Source of the DNA: Epilithonimonas mollis | GTDB lineage: Bacteria > Bacteroidota > Bacteroidia > Flavobacteriales > Weeksellaceae | DNA: 64,000 nt | NCBI RefSeq assembly: GCF_900142325.1 | Contig: NZ_FRAM01000003.1 | Span: 248,001 to 312,000, forward strand | Direction of reading: 5' to 3' | Shown here: positions 33,459 to 42,709 of the stretch, one piece after another | Numbering within the stretch: the stretch's first letter is position 1 | How the letters are laid out: each line of letters opens with the position of its first letter | The notes under the pieces: model-generated | What the model saw: the letters and a program-made list of their open reading frames with translations, nothing else | Databases searched by the model: none | Told to the model about the DNA's origin: nothing | Made by a program: the position numbers and the translations under genes

Positions 33459-35603
33459 TTACGCTGGATTGTTTCTTTGCTGTTCAAATTCCCAGACTCT
33501 GTGATTGGTTACCGCTTTTATGAAGAGATTATCGCTATTCTTTTCTGTAGCATGTATGATTGCAGAATCCTCATGCTGTTTCAGGCTGATGTTGCTTTCT
33601 GTATAAATCTGATCAGTATCCGAGCCAAAATAGATCGCTTTACAATGTTTATAAGCTTCATTTACAAATAAAAGTGTTCCCGCTTTATTTTCCGGGTTCA
33701 ACAGGTTTTTCGCAGATTCTTTCCCGCCACAGAGATATAATGCATCAAAACAAACGCTGGATGTACTGGTCAAAGAATGTTTCGGCTCGAAGACACTTCC
33801 GTCATCTGCCTTCACGTGGGCAAGACTTCCGGAAATAACCTGAACCATTGCGCCTTCTTTTTCAAGTTTGGTTTTTAAACCATTAACTTCTTTAGCATTC
33901 ACACCATTTTCCATAATAAATCCAATAATCCTGCTTTTGATGGTATCTTTAATGGTATTTGCCATGCTTAAGGCTTCAGAATTCGGAACACTTGGTTCCC
34001 TTTCCTGACTTTGTAAGTTTTTTGGATCTGCGTCAGCGGGGATACTTGCATTAGGCTGCTTTAATTTGACTACGTCGACACCAACTTTCTTAGCTACAAT
34101 CGAGGCTAATTCTTTATTAATGAACAGCAACTGACCAACTAATCTTTCTCTGATGGCAGGAACCGTCACTTTGGACAATTCAAAAATCAATGCGTTCTGA
34201 AGATGTACTTTTTCCGGTTCGGATTGGCTGTTGTAGAACAATTTAGCCTGCGAATAATGATCCACAAAGCTTTGACTTCTTGCGCGGACCTTGTTTCCAT
34301 CCACACGTTCTGCCTGTGAAGTGAAGCCGCCTTCCTTCATCATCGCCTGAAACGGACATCCGCCACCGATTGAGTTGGGTTCATAGCTGACTTTGCCTTT
34401 AACAATCTGCTGACGCATGTGTCCGTCCCGCTGATTGTTATGCACTGTATTGATCGATCTGTTGATCGGAATCTCATGAAAATTCGGCGAGCCTAATCTT
34501 GATAACTGTGTATCAGTATAGGAGAATAGCCGACCCTGCAGCAAAGGATCATTACTAAAATCAATCCCGGGAACCAAGTGTCCGGGATGAAAAGCAACCT
34601 GTTCTGTTTCTGCAAAGAAGTTATCCGGGTTTTTGTTCAGGGTAAGTGTTCCTATCAGCTGAACAGGCACCAGTTCTTCGGGAACTATTTTCGTAGGATC
34701 GAGAAGATCAAAATCGAAGTCATTTTCATTTTCTTCAGGAATCAGCTGAACTCCAAAATCCCATTCAGGAAAAGCACCGTTTTCTATCGCTTCCCAAAGA
34801 TCTCTCCTATGAAAATCGGGATCTTTCCCGGAGATCTTGGTAGCCTCATCCCAGGCTACGGCATGCACGCCAAGTTTCGGTTTGAAATGAAATTTGACAA
34901 AATGAGCATCGCCTTCACTATTGATAAATTTGAATGAGTGAACGCCGAAGCCTTCCATCATTCTGTAACTTCTGGGGATTGCCCTGTCACTCATCAGCCA
35001 CATTATCATGTGCATGCTTTCCGGCATCAGTGAAATAAAATCCCAAAATGTGTCATGCGCAGAAGAAGCTTGTGGAATTTCCATATCAGGTTCCGGTTTA
35101 ACCGCATGAACAAGATCCGGGAACTTGATCGCATCCTGAATAAAAAACACAGGCATATTATTGGCGACGAGATCATAATTACCTTCCTCCGTATAGAATT
35201 TAACCGCAAATCCTCTTACATCTCTTGCCAGGTCGGTGCTTCCCCGAAAGCCGGCAACTGTTGAGAATCTGACAAAAACAGGAGTCTCCTTCCCCACTTC
35301 CGTGAGGAATTTTGCTTTGGTATATTTTTTCAGGCTTTGATTCAGCTTGAAAACGCCGTGGGCACCGGAACCTCTGGCATGGACAATCCTTTCCGGGATT
35401 CTTTCGTGGTCAAAATGTGTGATTTTTTCTCTCAGAATAAAATCCTCCAGTAAGCTTGGACCCCGTTCTCCTGATTTGAGAGAATCCTGATTGTTATTAA
35501 TTTTAAGACCTTGATTTGTGGAGAGTTTCTCACCGTTATTATCCGTTGTATGATCCTGAAGCTGATCCAGCTTGGGATTCGTCAGATTCTTGTTATTTTT
35601 CAT
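33459..35603 (-). CDS. katE: Large-subunit catalase HPII
   Basis: 714 residues, clade 2 monofunctional catalase. Decomposes H2O2 in the cytoplasm. Catalytic His75 in FDHERIPERIVHARGSGAHG, the distal RFSTVAGFRGSTDLARDVRG segment, the catalytic Asn in DLVANNMPVFFIQD and the proximal heme Tyr in RLFSYTDTQLSRLG are present. The C-terminal ~170 residues form the extra DJ-1/PfpI-like domain of large catalases (IIGFIMENGVNAKEV to the end). Followed after 8 bp by the Fet4-like gene. The promoter lacks the direct-repeat element seen upstream of dps. Confidence 0.96.
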   Translation of the reverse strand: MKNNKNLTNPKLDQLQDHTTDNNGEKLSTNQGLKINNNQDSLKSGERGPSLLEDFILREKITHFDHERIPERIVHARGSGAHGVFKLNQSLKKYTKAKFLTEVGKETPVFVRFSTVAGFRGSTDLARDVRGFAVKFYTEEGNYDLVANNMPVFFIQDAIKFPDLVHAVKPEPDMEIPQASSAHDTFWDFISLMPESMHMIMWLMSDRAIPRSYRMMEGFGVHSFKFINSEGDAHFVKFHFKPKLGVHAVAWDEATKISGKDPDFHRRDLWEAIENGAFPEWDFGVQLIPEENENDFDFDLLDPTKIVPEELVPVQLIGTLTLNKNPDNFFAETEQVAFHPGHLVPGIDFSNDPLLQGRLFSYTDTQLSRLGSPNFHEIPINRSINTVHNNQRDGHMRQQIVKGKVSYEPNSIGGGCPFQAMMKEGGFTSQAERVDGNKVRARSQSFVDHYSQAKLFYNSQSEPEKVHLQNALIFELSKVTVPAIRERLVGQLLFINKELASIVAKKVGVDVVKLKQPNASIPADADPKNLQSQEREPSVPNSEALSMANTIKDTIKSRIIGFIMENGVNAKEVNGLKTKLEKEGAMVQVISGSLAHVKADDGSVFEPKHSLTSTSSVCFDALYLCGGKESAKNLLNPENKAGTLLFVNEAYKHCKAIYFGSDTDQIYTESNISLKQHEDSAIIHATEKNSDNLFIKAVTNHRVWEFEQQRNNPA

Positions 35604-35766
35604 AATTTATAGAGATTGGTTGATTAAAAAGAAATTGATATCAGGATCTGAGTTCAGAATCCGAATCAATATTGTCTTATTATTAGAGTGTCAATACAGA
35701 AGAAATAACACCTCCTTATTGATAAAGAAGCATTCAGAATAAATACTAATAAAATAAGGTAAATAC

Positions 35767-36015
35767 TTAGCGAGTTCTTCCAGAATCACGTTTTGGTGTG
35801 GACAAACTATCAGTTCTGGAAGTGTTAGCGGCATCAACATTGTTGATCCCGGAAGAAGCAGTGGTGTCCATATAAGTTCCGCTGTTCTCAGACGCAGAAG
35901 GCTGAGTGTTCATAGATGTACTGTCCGGCGATACCGATTCTGAATTTTCAGAAGACTTATTGCTGTTGCAACTAAACAACAATCCCACTGCGAGGATTAT
36001 TAATAACTTTTTCAT
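35767..36015 (-). CDS. Small putative lipoprotein, Ser/Thr/Asn-rich
   Basis: 82 residues with a lipoprotein signal (MKKLLIILAVGLLFSC, lipid-accepting Cys16) and a mature part that is almost entirely Ser, Thr, Asn, Glu and Asp, probably disordered. It ends RDSGRTR. No family recognised. Own -7 element; located between the catalase and the NADH dehydrogenase genes. Confidence 0.7.
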   Translation of the reverse strand: MKKLLIILAVGLLFSCNSNKSSENSESVSPDSTSMNTQPSASENSGTYMDTTASSGINNVDAANTSRTDSLSTPKRDSGRTR

Positions 36016-36045
36016 AATAATTTATTTTTTGGTATTTGGTATTAT

Positions 36046-36053
36046 CAAAGTTA
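36046..36053 (-). promoter_or_regulatory. -7 element for the small lipoprotein gene
   Basis: The minus strand reads TAACTTTG (TAnnTTTG), 31 nt before the ATG at 36015. No -33 TTG. Confidence 0.5.
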
Positions 36054-36147
36054 TATAGAAGATTATAGCCTGTTTATGATTTGAGTCATAATGATTCATT
36101 CCAATTTGCTGTAATTCATGAATTGAATAATCAGAGTAATATCAAAA

Positions 36148-37419
36148 TTATTTTTTTGAAGGGTCTATGATCATACGAAGCGGCTGATCTCGTGTGATAT
36201 AGGAATTCAGCCAGTTAAAGAAAGTCGTTATTTTATTTCTGACATTAATAAGCGACATCAGATGAACAAAAATCCAGATCAGCCAGGCAAAAAAACCGCT
36301 AAAATGTTTGAATGGTCCCGGAAGATCTGCAACGGCCCGGTTTCTTTTAATAATGGCCATAGATCCTTTATCCTTGTATATAAATGGTTTTTTATCTTTC
36401 TTTTTTTCCTGAGCCACCAAGTTTTTTGCCAACAGTTCAGCCTGCTGTATAGCAACCTGAGCGAGCTGCGGATGACCGTTTGGAAATGCCGGATCTGAAG
36501 TCATAATACACGTATCTCCAATTGCGTAGATATCATTAATACCAATTACCTGGCTGAAGGAATCCACAGCAAGCCGGTTTCCTTTTCCGTAGCAATCTTC
36601 AGGTATTCCTTCGAAGGTTTGTGCCGTTACACCTGCAGTCCATATCAGATTCTCACTAGCTATAGATGTGCCATCTGCAAGATGAACAACACCATCCGCA
36701 TAATCCTTAACCACCTGCCCCAGCTTCACAATCACACCACTTTTCTCAAGAGACTGCTGAGCATATTTTTGTGATTCTTTGCTCATAGGCGCAAGTACTG
36801 TTGGCAAACCATCAATGAGATAAATGTCAAATGCAATATTTTTCAGTTCGGGATAATCCCTAAATAATATATTTTTCCTCAGTTCACTCAGCATGCCGGC
36901 TATTTCGACACCAGTCGGACCGCCGCCTGCAATAACAAAAGTCGTAAGCTTGGCTCTTAGTTCGGCATCTGAGGTTCGGGACGCTTTTTCCAGCCTCTCA
37001 AGGATTTTGTTTTTTAAATTGATAGCATCTGTAATGGTTTTCATGGGAAGCGCATTATCCATGATATTTACGTTGCCAAAATAGTTGGTTACAGTCCCGG
37101 TTGCAATAATCAATTTAGAATAAAAAACATCTCCGCAATTCAGGATGATCTTCTTCCCGTCAGGCATAATTTCTTCCAGGCTTCCCATAATAAATGAAAA
37201 ACCTTTTTTTGAACTGAAATGCTTTCTGAAAGGATAACTGATGTTAGACACATCCAGAAAACCTGTAGCAACCTGATATAGCAACGGCGGGAAAAAATTA
37301 TAATTATTTTTATCAATCAGGATGACATGCGCATCTGTTCCGGAATCCAGTAATCTTTCAGCCAGTTCTACTCCGGCGAAGCCTCCTCCAATAATTACAA
37401 TATTATTTTGATTTTCCAT
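36148..37419 (-). CDS. ndh: Type II NADH dehydrogenase (NDH-2)
   Basis: 423 residues, FAD-dependent. FAD-binding motif IVIIGGGFAGVELAERL (~6-22), NADH-binding FVIAGGGPTGVEIAGML (~161-177) and the second FAD contact YAIGDTC (~300) are present. The C-terminus (FAWLIWIFVHLMSLINVRNK, then a helix) provides the membrane anchor typical of NDH-2. The enzyme passes electrons from NADH to quinone without proton pumping. Single gene with its own -7 element. Confidence 0.92.
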   Translation of the reverse strand: MENQNNIVIIGGGFAGVELAERLLDSGTDAHVILIDKNNYNFFPPLLYQVATGFLDVSNISYPFRKHFSSKKGFSFIMGSLEEIMPDGKKIILNCGDVFYSKLIIATGTVTNYFGNVNIMDNALPMKTITDAINLKNKILERLEKASRTSDAELRAKLTTFVIAGGGPTGVEIAGMLSELRKNILFRDYPELKNIAFDIYLIDGLPTVLAPMSKESQKYAQQSLEKSGVIVKLGQVVKDYADGVVHLADGTSIASENLIWTAGVTAQTFEGIPEDCYGKGNRLAVDSFSQVIGINDIYAIGDTCIMTSDPAFPNGHPQLAQVAIQQAELLAKNLVAQEKKKDKKPFIYKDKGSMAIIKRNRAVADLPGPFKHFSGFFAWLIWIFVHLMSLINVRNKITTFFNWLNSYITRDQPLRMIIDPSKK

Positions 37420-37770
37420 TTTAAAAAATTTAAAGATTACAAACCTATTATCAGGCCAGCTTCTAAAAACATTCGATTTTATACCTGTTACGCTACTTCG
37501 CCTGTTTTCAGATTAATCGTGCATCCGTCTGTCAGGATGATGTATTTCAAAGTTATTAATAGCCTTATAAGGTTTTTATGACTGTGATCATATCCATTTT
37601 TCAATTACCACCTGAATTATTTCTTGATTTTCATTTTTTATTGATAAAACCTGAGATTTTTGATTTGTAATAATGACATAACAATTTATTAATGAATGAT
37701 TTAAAAAAAACAAAGCTAATGTTATAAAAAAACAATAAATTTATGCCCCGACATTTTTAAAAATATTATC
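37420..37770. other. Divergent intergenic region, ndh / endonuclease
   Basis: 351 bp holding the ndh -7 element (37440-37447) and otherwise AT-rich sequence. I see no ORF, RNA gene or repeat of note in it. Confidence 0.55.
37440..37447 (-). promoter_or_regulatory. -7 element for ndh
   Basis: The minus strand reads TAGGTTTG (TAnnTTTG), 21 nt before the ATG at 37419. No clear -33 TTG. Confidence 0.5.
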
Positions 37771-39624
37771 ATGTTAAAAAACTACCTGTTTGCATTTGCT
37801 GTTTTCCCTGTTTTTGCACTATCCCAGATTCCGCAAGGCTATTACACCGGAACCGAAAGTTTATCTGGTTTTGCACTGAAAACAAAACTTCATGACATCA
37901 TCTCTGCAAAAAACTATAATTGGCATTATGATGACCTGAAAACATTATATGGACAGACGGACATTGATAAATATTATGATTACGATGCCACCAATACAAC
38001 CTATCTGCTGGACATCTATTCTAACAATCCTACGGGAACAACAGCTTATCATTACACTCTTGCCAATATTATAGGAAGTGCCAATGCAGAAGGCTTGGGC
38101 TGGAACCGTGAACACATGATGCCCCAAAGTTCCTTCAACAGTGCGTATCCAATGTACTCTGATTTATTTTTTGTAATTCCTACAGATGCAAGAATCAACC
38201 AGCTAAGAAGCAATTACCCTTATGGAAAAGCAGGTTCGACAGTATATTATAATTTTACCAATGGTTCCAAACAAGCCTCTAACGGAACACAGAATGCGAC
38301 TTATACAGGCCGTGTTTTCGAACCGATAGATGAGTTTAAAGGAGATATTGCAAGAGCTCTTCTGTATTTTGCTGTCAGATACGAAGGAAAACTGGGTAGT
38401 TTCAACTTCAGTACAAATGCTGATCCTACAAAAGACCAAAATCCATTAGACGGAACAGAGGAAAAAGCCTATGAAAACTGGTATGTTGCCATGCTCCTGA
38501 ACTGGCATCAGCTGGATCCGGTTTCACAGAGGGAGATTGACAGAAACAATTCTGTTTATAATATTCAGAAAAACAGAAATCCTTTTATCGATCATCCGGA
38601 ATGGGTCAGTATGATATGGAACCAGACGCCGGATAATGTTTCGCCATCTGCGCCTTCACAGCTTTCTCTGGAAAGGAACTCTGCTTATTTTGTAGATCTA
38701 AACTGGCAGGCCAGCCCGGAATCTGATGTTATCGGGTACAAAATCTATCAGGATGGCGTTTTAATAGGCTCCACGAAAACCACTTCTTTTTCAGCAGATC
38801 ATCTGACGCCTGCGACGACCTATAACTTTACTGTGAAAGCTTATGATAATGCTTATCTGGAAAGTGCCCAGAGCAACACGATGAGCGTGACAACACTCAC
38901 AGCAGATATTTTTGCAAAGGATCTTCAGATTGTAAAATACATCGAAGGCTCCGGCAATAACAAAGCTTTCGAAATCGTTAACCGAACTGGTCACAAAGTT
39001 AATCTGAACGGGTACAAATTATACATCCAGTATAAGGGAACCGCCTATTATTTTGGTGAACCCTTCGAACTGGAAGGCAGTATAGAAAATAATCAAAATT
39101 TTGTGGTTATAAATCCAAATGCCAATCTCAGCTGTTTCAATAATTCTAACGCCAAGTTTATAACGGCAGCACCATCACTTACTTTTACCGGTGGACAATA
39201 TGTGGATCTGTCGTACAGATCTGCAACTGTGGATGCCATCGGAATCAAAGGTCAGGATAACAGCAACGGGAACAAATCGCTTTATAGAAAATCAGATTTC
39301 ATAAACCCTACAAACAGTTTTGATATCAATGAATGGATCACACATCCTTCCGACTATTGCATGGGACTGGGCGTTTTGGCAGCTAATGAGGTTAATAAAA
39401 ATGAGACTTTCAATATCTACCCAAATCCTGTCGCAGACGTAATTAATATTAATGGCGATCTGAAAAATGCTGAATCTGCAAAGATTTTTGATATTTCCGG
39501 AAAATTAATTTTAGAAATCAAAAAACCTTTTGCTAATAAAAAAGCAATTGATGTCCATGCTTTACACCCTAATATTTACATACTTAATATTGATGGAAAA
39601 TCTGTGAAATTTATCAAAAAATAA
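37771..39624 (+). CDS. Secreted endonuclease I with FN3 and T9SS sorting domain
   Basis: 617 residues, exported. Signal peptide to ALSQ (~18). Endonuclease I domain (~20-290) with the metal/catalytic motif WNREHMMPQSSF (111-122), SDLFFVIPTDARINQLRSNYPYG, and the later AYENWYVAMLLNWHQLDPVSQ. A fibronectin III domain follows (~300-375, DLNWQASPESDVIGYKIYQDG). A lamin-tail-like domain comes next (~378-520, NNKAFEIVNRTGHKVNLNGY). The T9SS type A domain is at the end (~545-617, FNIYPNPVADVININGD to KSVKFIKK). The enzyme degrades DNA/RNA outside the cell, for nutrients or matrix. Full length. Confidence 0.92.
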   Translation: MLKNYLFAFAVFPVFALSQIPQGYYTGTESLSGFALKTKLHDIISAKNYNWHYDDLKTLYGQTDIDKYYDYDATNTTYLLDIYSNNPTGTTAYHYTLANIIGSANAEGLGWNREHMMPQSSFNSAYPMYSDLFFVIPTDARINQLRSNYPYGKAGSTVYYNFTNGSKQASNGTQNATYTGRVFEPIDEFKGDIARALLYFAVRYEGKLGSFNFSTNADPTKDQNPLDGTEEKAYENWYVAMLLNWHQLDPVSQREIDRNNSVYNIQKNRNPFIDHPEWVSMIWNQTPDNVSPSAPSQLSLERNSAYFVDLNWQASPESDVIGYKIYQDGVLIGSTKTTSFSADHLTPATTYNFTVKAYDNAYLESAQSNTMSVTTLTADIFAKDLQIVKYIEGSGNNKAFEIVNRTGHKVNLNGYKLYIQYKGTAYYFGEPFELEGSIENNQNFVVINPNANLSCFNNSNAKFITAAPSLTFTGGQYVDLSYRSATVDAIGIKGQDNSNGNKSLYRKSDFINPTNSFDINEWITHPSDYCMGLGVLAANEVNKNETFNIYPNPVADVININGDLKNAESAKIFDISGKLILEIKKPFANKKAIDVHALHPNIYILNIDGKSVKFIKK

Positions 39625-39662
39625 TTTTTTGAATTTTAGGTAACAAAAAAGTATTCATAAAA

Positions 39663-39686
39663 AAAGCAACTCAATTGAGTTGCTTT
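39663..39686 (-). terminator. Terminator of rpsO (and endonuclease gene)
   Basis: A perfect 12-bp self-complementary hairpin AAAGCAACTCAA/TTGAGTTGCTTT (no unpaired loop base beyond the turn), flanked by A-runs on the left that become a T-run for the minus-strand rpsO transcript. Confidence 0.75.
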
Positions 39687-39708
39687 AATTTTTTGCCTGA
39701 GCCTGGAA

Positions 39709-39978
39709 TTATTTTCTGATTCCTAATTCAGCGATAATTGCTCTATATCTGTTGATATCTTTTTTCTTCAAATAATCTAAAAGAGCTTTTCTTTTACCTA
39801 CTAACTTTACAAGAGATCTTTCTGTGTTGAAATCTTTGTGGTTAGCTTTCAAGTGCTGAGTCAAGTGGTTGATTCTAAAAGTGAATAGAGCAACCTGTCC
39901 TTCAGCAGTTCCTGTGTCCTGTGCAGATTTACCGTGCTTTGCGAAAATTTCTGCTTTTTTTTCTGTTGTTAAATACAT
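39709..39978 (-). CDS. rpsO: 30S ribosomal protein S15
   Basis: 89 residues, full length for S15. Binds 16S rRNA in the central domain of the small subunit. The N-terminus MYLTTEKKAEIFAKHGKSAQDTGTAEGQ in parts and the signature TFRINHLTQHLKANHKDF with RSLVKLVGKRKALLDYL match the family. Monocistronic with its own -7 element and terminator; no pnp gene is adjacent. In some bacteria S15 regulates its own translation by binding its leader. The 38-nt leader here is too short to show a known S15 motif. Confidence 0.96.
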   Translation of the reverse strand: MYLTTEKKAEIFAKHGKSAQDTGTAEGQVALFTFRINHLTQHLKANHKDFNTERSLVKLVGKRKALLDYLKKKDINRYRAIIAELGIRK

Positions 39979-40015
39979 TCCAATATTGTTTAATGATTAT
40001 TATGTAATTCGGGTG

Positions 40016-40023
40016 CAAAGATA
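40016..40023 (-). promoter_or_regulatory. -7 element for rpsO
   Basis: The minus strand reads TATCTTTG (TAnnTTTG), 38 nt before the ATG at 39978. No -33 TTG in range. Confidence 0.5.
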
Positions 40024-40121
40024 AGATTATTTTTTGGATTGATCACTGATAAGAAAACTATTTATTTAAATAATTCTAAAACCACAAATGAACAAAAGAA
40101 AATTACTTAATTCAAATCTAA

Positions 40122-40173
40122 TTTGTCATTCTGACAGAATCTCGACAGCTCCGTTTAGATTCAAAATGACAAA
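40122..40173. repeat. Interspersed inverted repeat downstream of thrC
   Basis: TTTGTCATTCTGA (40122-40134) pairs with TCAAAATGACAAA (40161-40173) with one G-T-type mismatch, forming a 13-bp stem around a 26-nt loop. The GTCATTCTGA start is of a dispersed repeat type seen in Bacteroidetes. It lies where the thr operon transcript could end. Confidence 0.5.
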
Positions 40174-40214
40174 ATTGTGTTATGAATGTCAAAACTTTGT
40201 TCCTTTTGTGGTTT

Positions 40215-41549
40215 TTACCGCTTCTCCTCCATCAAAAATTGTTTCACCACTTCAAAATCCGCTGGAAATTCCACAGTTTTTTTTTCTTTTTTATTAAAAG
40301 CTTCAAGTTTTTCCGGAATGATAATTTTTTCATTCAAAACCTCTTCCACCACTTCCACAAACTTTGCAGGATGAGCAGTTTCTAATAAAACCCCAACAAA
40401 ATCTCCACTTACTTTGTCACTCTGAGCCAAGCCTGTCCTGAGCTTGCCGAAGGATCGAAGAGCCTCTAATCCCAAATAAGCAACCGCGCCGTGCGGATCA
40501 AGTATATAATTATATTCCTTCTTCACATTTTGCATTGCAATCTCAGTCTCTTTATCGGAAAAAGAATAAGATTCAATTTCTTTTCTGAACTCCGTAACAT
40601 CATCATTGAACAAGCTTTTCATCCGTTCAAAATTACTAGGATTTCCAACGTCCATTGCATTACTGATGGTTTGTTTGGAAGGTTTTGCTTCGTAATTCCC
40701 TGTTACCAAGAACTTAGGAATCACATCATTTTCATTGGTCGATGCAATGAATTGATGAACTGGCAATCCCATTTTTTTTGCAAAAAGTCCAGCGGTAAGG
40801 TTTCCAAAATTCCCGCTTGGAACTGAGAATACAATTGGTTTTCCTAATTTTTGAAGTTGCGCAAAAGCCCAGAAATAATAAAACGATTGCGGAATCAGTC
40901 TGGCGATATTGATACTATTTGCAGATGTCAACGTGAATTTCTGATTCAATTCTTCATCGGACAAAATTTGTTTTGCCAAAGCCTGGCAATCGTCAAAAGT
41001 GCCGTCGATTTCCAGAGCTTTGATATTTCCGCCCCAAGTTGTCAACTGTTTTTCCTGCAACGGACTTACTTTTCCTTTAGGATAAAGAATAAAAACCTCG
41101 ATTCCCGGAACATCAAAAAATCCTGACGCAACAGCACTTCCCGTATCGCCGGAAGTTGCGGCAATCACTTTCATAGGTTTTCCTTCTGAAAAATAAGACA
41201 TCATTCTCGCCATAAATCTTGCGCCGACATCTTTGAAAGCCATCGTCGGACCGTGAAATAATTCCAGAGAATAAATATTCTCAGAGATTTTCACAGCCGG
41301 AATTTCAAAATTTAAAACCTCATTGATGATTTGTTTCAAATTATCGTCCGAAATGGAATCGCCGAGAAATTCCTTTGCTACACGGAAACCGATTTCCTGT
41401 AAAGTGAGATTCGGTAAATTTTCAAAAAAATCAGAATCCAATTTTGGAATATATTCTGGCATAAAAAGTCCGCCGTCATCGGCTAAACCTTTGAGAATTG
41501 CTGTTTTTATATCGGTTTCCTGTCGTTGTCTTGTTGATATATATTTCAT
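40215..41549 (-). CDS. thrC: Threonine synthase
   Basis: 444 residues. PLP enzyme that converts O-phosphohomoserine to threonine, the last step of the pathway. PLP-binding Lys in FHGPTMAFKDVGARF (~95-109), AATSGDTGSAVASGFF (~142-157) and the phosphate-binding SVPSGNFGNL are intact. An unusual segment at ~364-379 (LRSFGKLRTG, then LAQSDKVSG) is the in-frame translation of a dispersed DNA repeat (40431-40460 and flanks). It sits between GLEA and FVGVLLETAHPAKF in the C-terminal part. Last gene of thrABC. Confidence 0.96.
   Translation of the reverse strand: MKYISTRQRQETDIKTAILKGLADDGGLFMPEYIPKLDSDFFENLPNLTLQEIGFRVAKEFLGDSISDDNLKQIINEVLNFEIPAVKISENIYSLELFHGPTMAFKDVGARFMARMMSYFSEGKPMKVIAATSGDTGSAVASGFFDVPGIEVFILYPKGKVSPLQEKQLTTWGGNIKALEIDGTFDDCQALAKQILSDEELNQKFTLTSANSINIARLIPQSFYYFWAFAQLQKLGKPIVFSVPSGNFGNLTAGLFAKKMGLPVHQFIASTNENDVIPKFLVTGNYEAKPSKQTISNAMDVGNPSNFERMKSLFNDDVTEFRKEIESYSFSDKETEIAMQNVKKEYNYILDPHGAVAYLGLEALRSFGKLRTGLAQSDKVSGDFVGVLLETAHPAKFVEVVEEVLNEKIIIPEKLEAFNKKEKKTVEFPADFEVVKQFLMEEKR
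40414..40465 (-). repeat. Interspersed repeat inside thrC
   Basis: Plus strand GCCTGTCCTGAGCTTGCC followed by GAAGGATCGAAG (40431-40460) plus flanking GTCACTCTGAGCC (from ~40416). It is a dispersed Bacteroidetes repeat whose translation SFGKLRTG turns up in many unrelated proteins. Here it keeps the thrC frame open. A fragment of the same type lies at 18124. Confidence 0.6.
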
Positions 41550-41584
41550 TTGTTGATAGTTGATGGTGGATGGTTTTTAGCTTA

Positions 41585-41712
41585 AAATTTTAACACAAAG
41601 CACACTAAGGTTTTTTATTTTAAATTCTATAATTTTAAGTTCACAAGGATTTGACTTCGTCAAATATTATTTGTGATCTTTAAGAAAATCTTTGTGTCTT
41701 TTGTGGTTTAAA
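41585..41712. repeat. Intergenic dispersed-repeat-like sequence between thrB and thrC
   Basis: It contains ACACAAAGCACACTAAGG, a nested hairpin (TCACAA at 41641-41646 with TTGTGA at 41671-41676, enclosing ATTTGAC-TTC-GTCAAAT at 41649-41665) and TTTGTGTCTTTTGTGGTT. Such a series resembles a dispersed intergenic element of flavobacteria. It explains the unusually long 166-bp gap inside the operon. Confidence 0.45.
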
Positions 41713-41715
41713 TTT

Positions 41716-42642
41716 TCAAATAACTCTTGCGCCTTCGTCATTAATTTTCGTTACAAAGGATTCGCTTTCTATATTTTTTTGATTAAGTAATTTCTTGATT
41801 TTGAATGAAATTTCTTCCGCTGTTCCTTTGTTTTTGCACAATGCAAAAACGGAAGGACCGGAACCTGAAATCCCAAAACCAATCGCTCCGTTGTCCAAAG
41901 CGAGCTGTTTCATCTCATAAAAATACGGAATCAGCATCGCACGAACCGGCTCTATGATAACATCTTCCAGACTTCGGCTGACCAAATCCAGATCGTTGGT
42001 GCAGAATCCGGCAACCAAGCCTGCAACATTTCCCCACTGTTGAACAGCGGATTTCAAACTGATTCTATCCTTGATGATTTTCCTCGCCTCGCCTGTCGGA
42101 ACATCCACGTGCGGATGAACGGAAACGACCGACAAATCTTTTGGATAAGGCAATTTCAGCGCATCCAAAGGTTCGTAACTTCTGACTAAAACCAAACCGC
42201 CCAAAAGTGCAGGCGCCACATTGTCGGCGTGAGCATTTCCACAAGCAATTCGTTCGCCTTCCATTGCTAGTGGCAACAATTCTTGTTTTGAGTAAGGTTT
42301 TCCCATCAATTCATTTATGGCGACCAAAGCAGCAACACTGCTCGCTGCGCTGGAGCCCATTCCACTGTTAAGAGGCATTTTTTTGTACAATTCAATATCA
42401 ATTCCCTGGTTAGAATTTATTTTTTCGAGAAATAATCTGATCACGTGAGAAACCACATTTTTAGCAGGATCTTTGGGAAGTTTCCCGCCATCGCCTTCGA
42501 TTTTTGTAATGATGATTTGATTGAAATCGTTCTTCCGCAGGATGATTTCATCACCCGGCTCTTTTATTGCGAAACCTAGAATATCATAACCGCAGACAAC
42601 ATTGGCAACTGTTGCAGGCGCAAAAACTTTTATAGAATCCAT
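41716..42642 (-). CDS. thrB: Homoserine kinase
   Basis: 308 residues, GHMP kinase. Phosphorylates homoserine with ATP. The ATP loop PLNSGMGSSAASSVAAL (~90-106), the N-terminal KVFAPATVANVVCGYDILGFA and the C-terminal AIGFGISGSGPSVFAL are all present. Full length. Second gene of the operon, 67 bp after thrA and 166 bp before thrC. Confidence 0.95.
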   Translation of the reverse strand: MDSIKVFAPATVANVVCGYDILGFAIKEPGDEIILRKNDFNQIIITKIEGDGGKLPKDPAKNVVSHVIRLFLEKINSNQGIDIELYKKMPLNSGMGSSAASSVAALVAINELMGKPYSKQELLPLAMEGERIACGNAHADNVAPALLGGLVLVRSYEPLDALKLPYPKDLSVVSVHPHVDVPTGEARKIIKDRISLKSAVQQWGNVAGLVAGFCTNDLDLVSRSLEDVIIEPVRAMLIPYFYEMKQLALDNGAIGFGISGSGPSVFALCKNKGTAEEISFKIKKLLNQKNIESESFVTKINDEGARVI

Positions 42643-42709
42643 TTTTAATTATTAATTTTTAATGGTAAATTGTTAATTGATTCTTGTTAAAATTAATCAT
42701 TAACAACTA

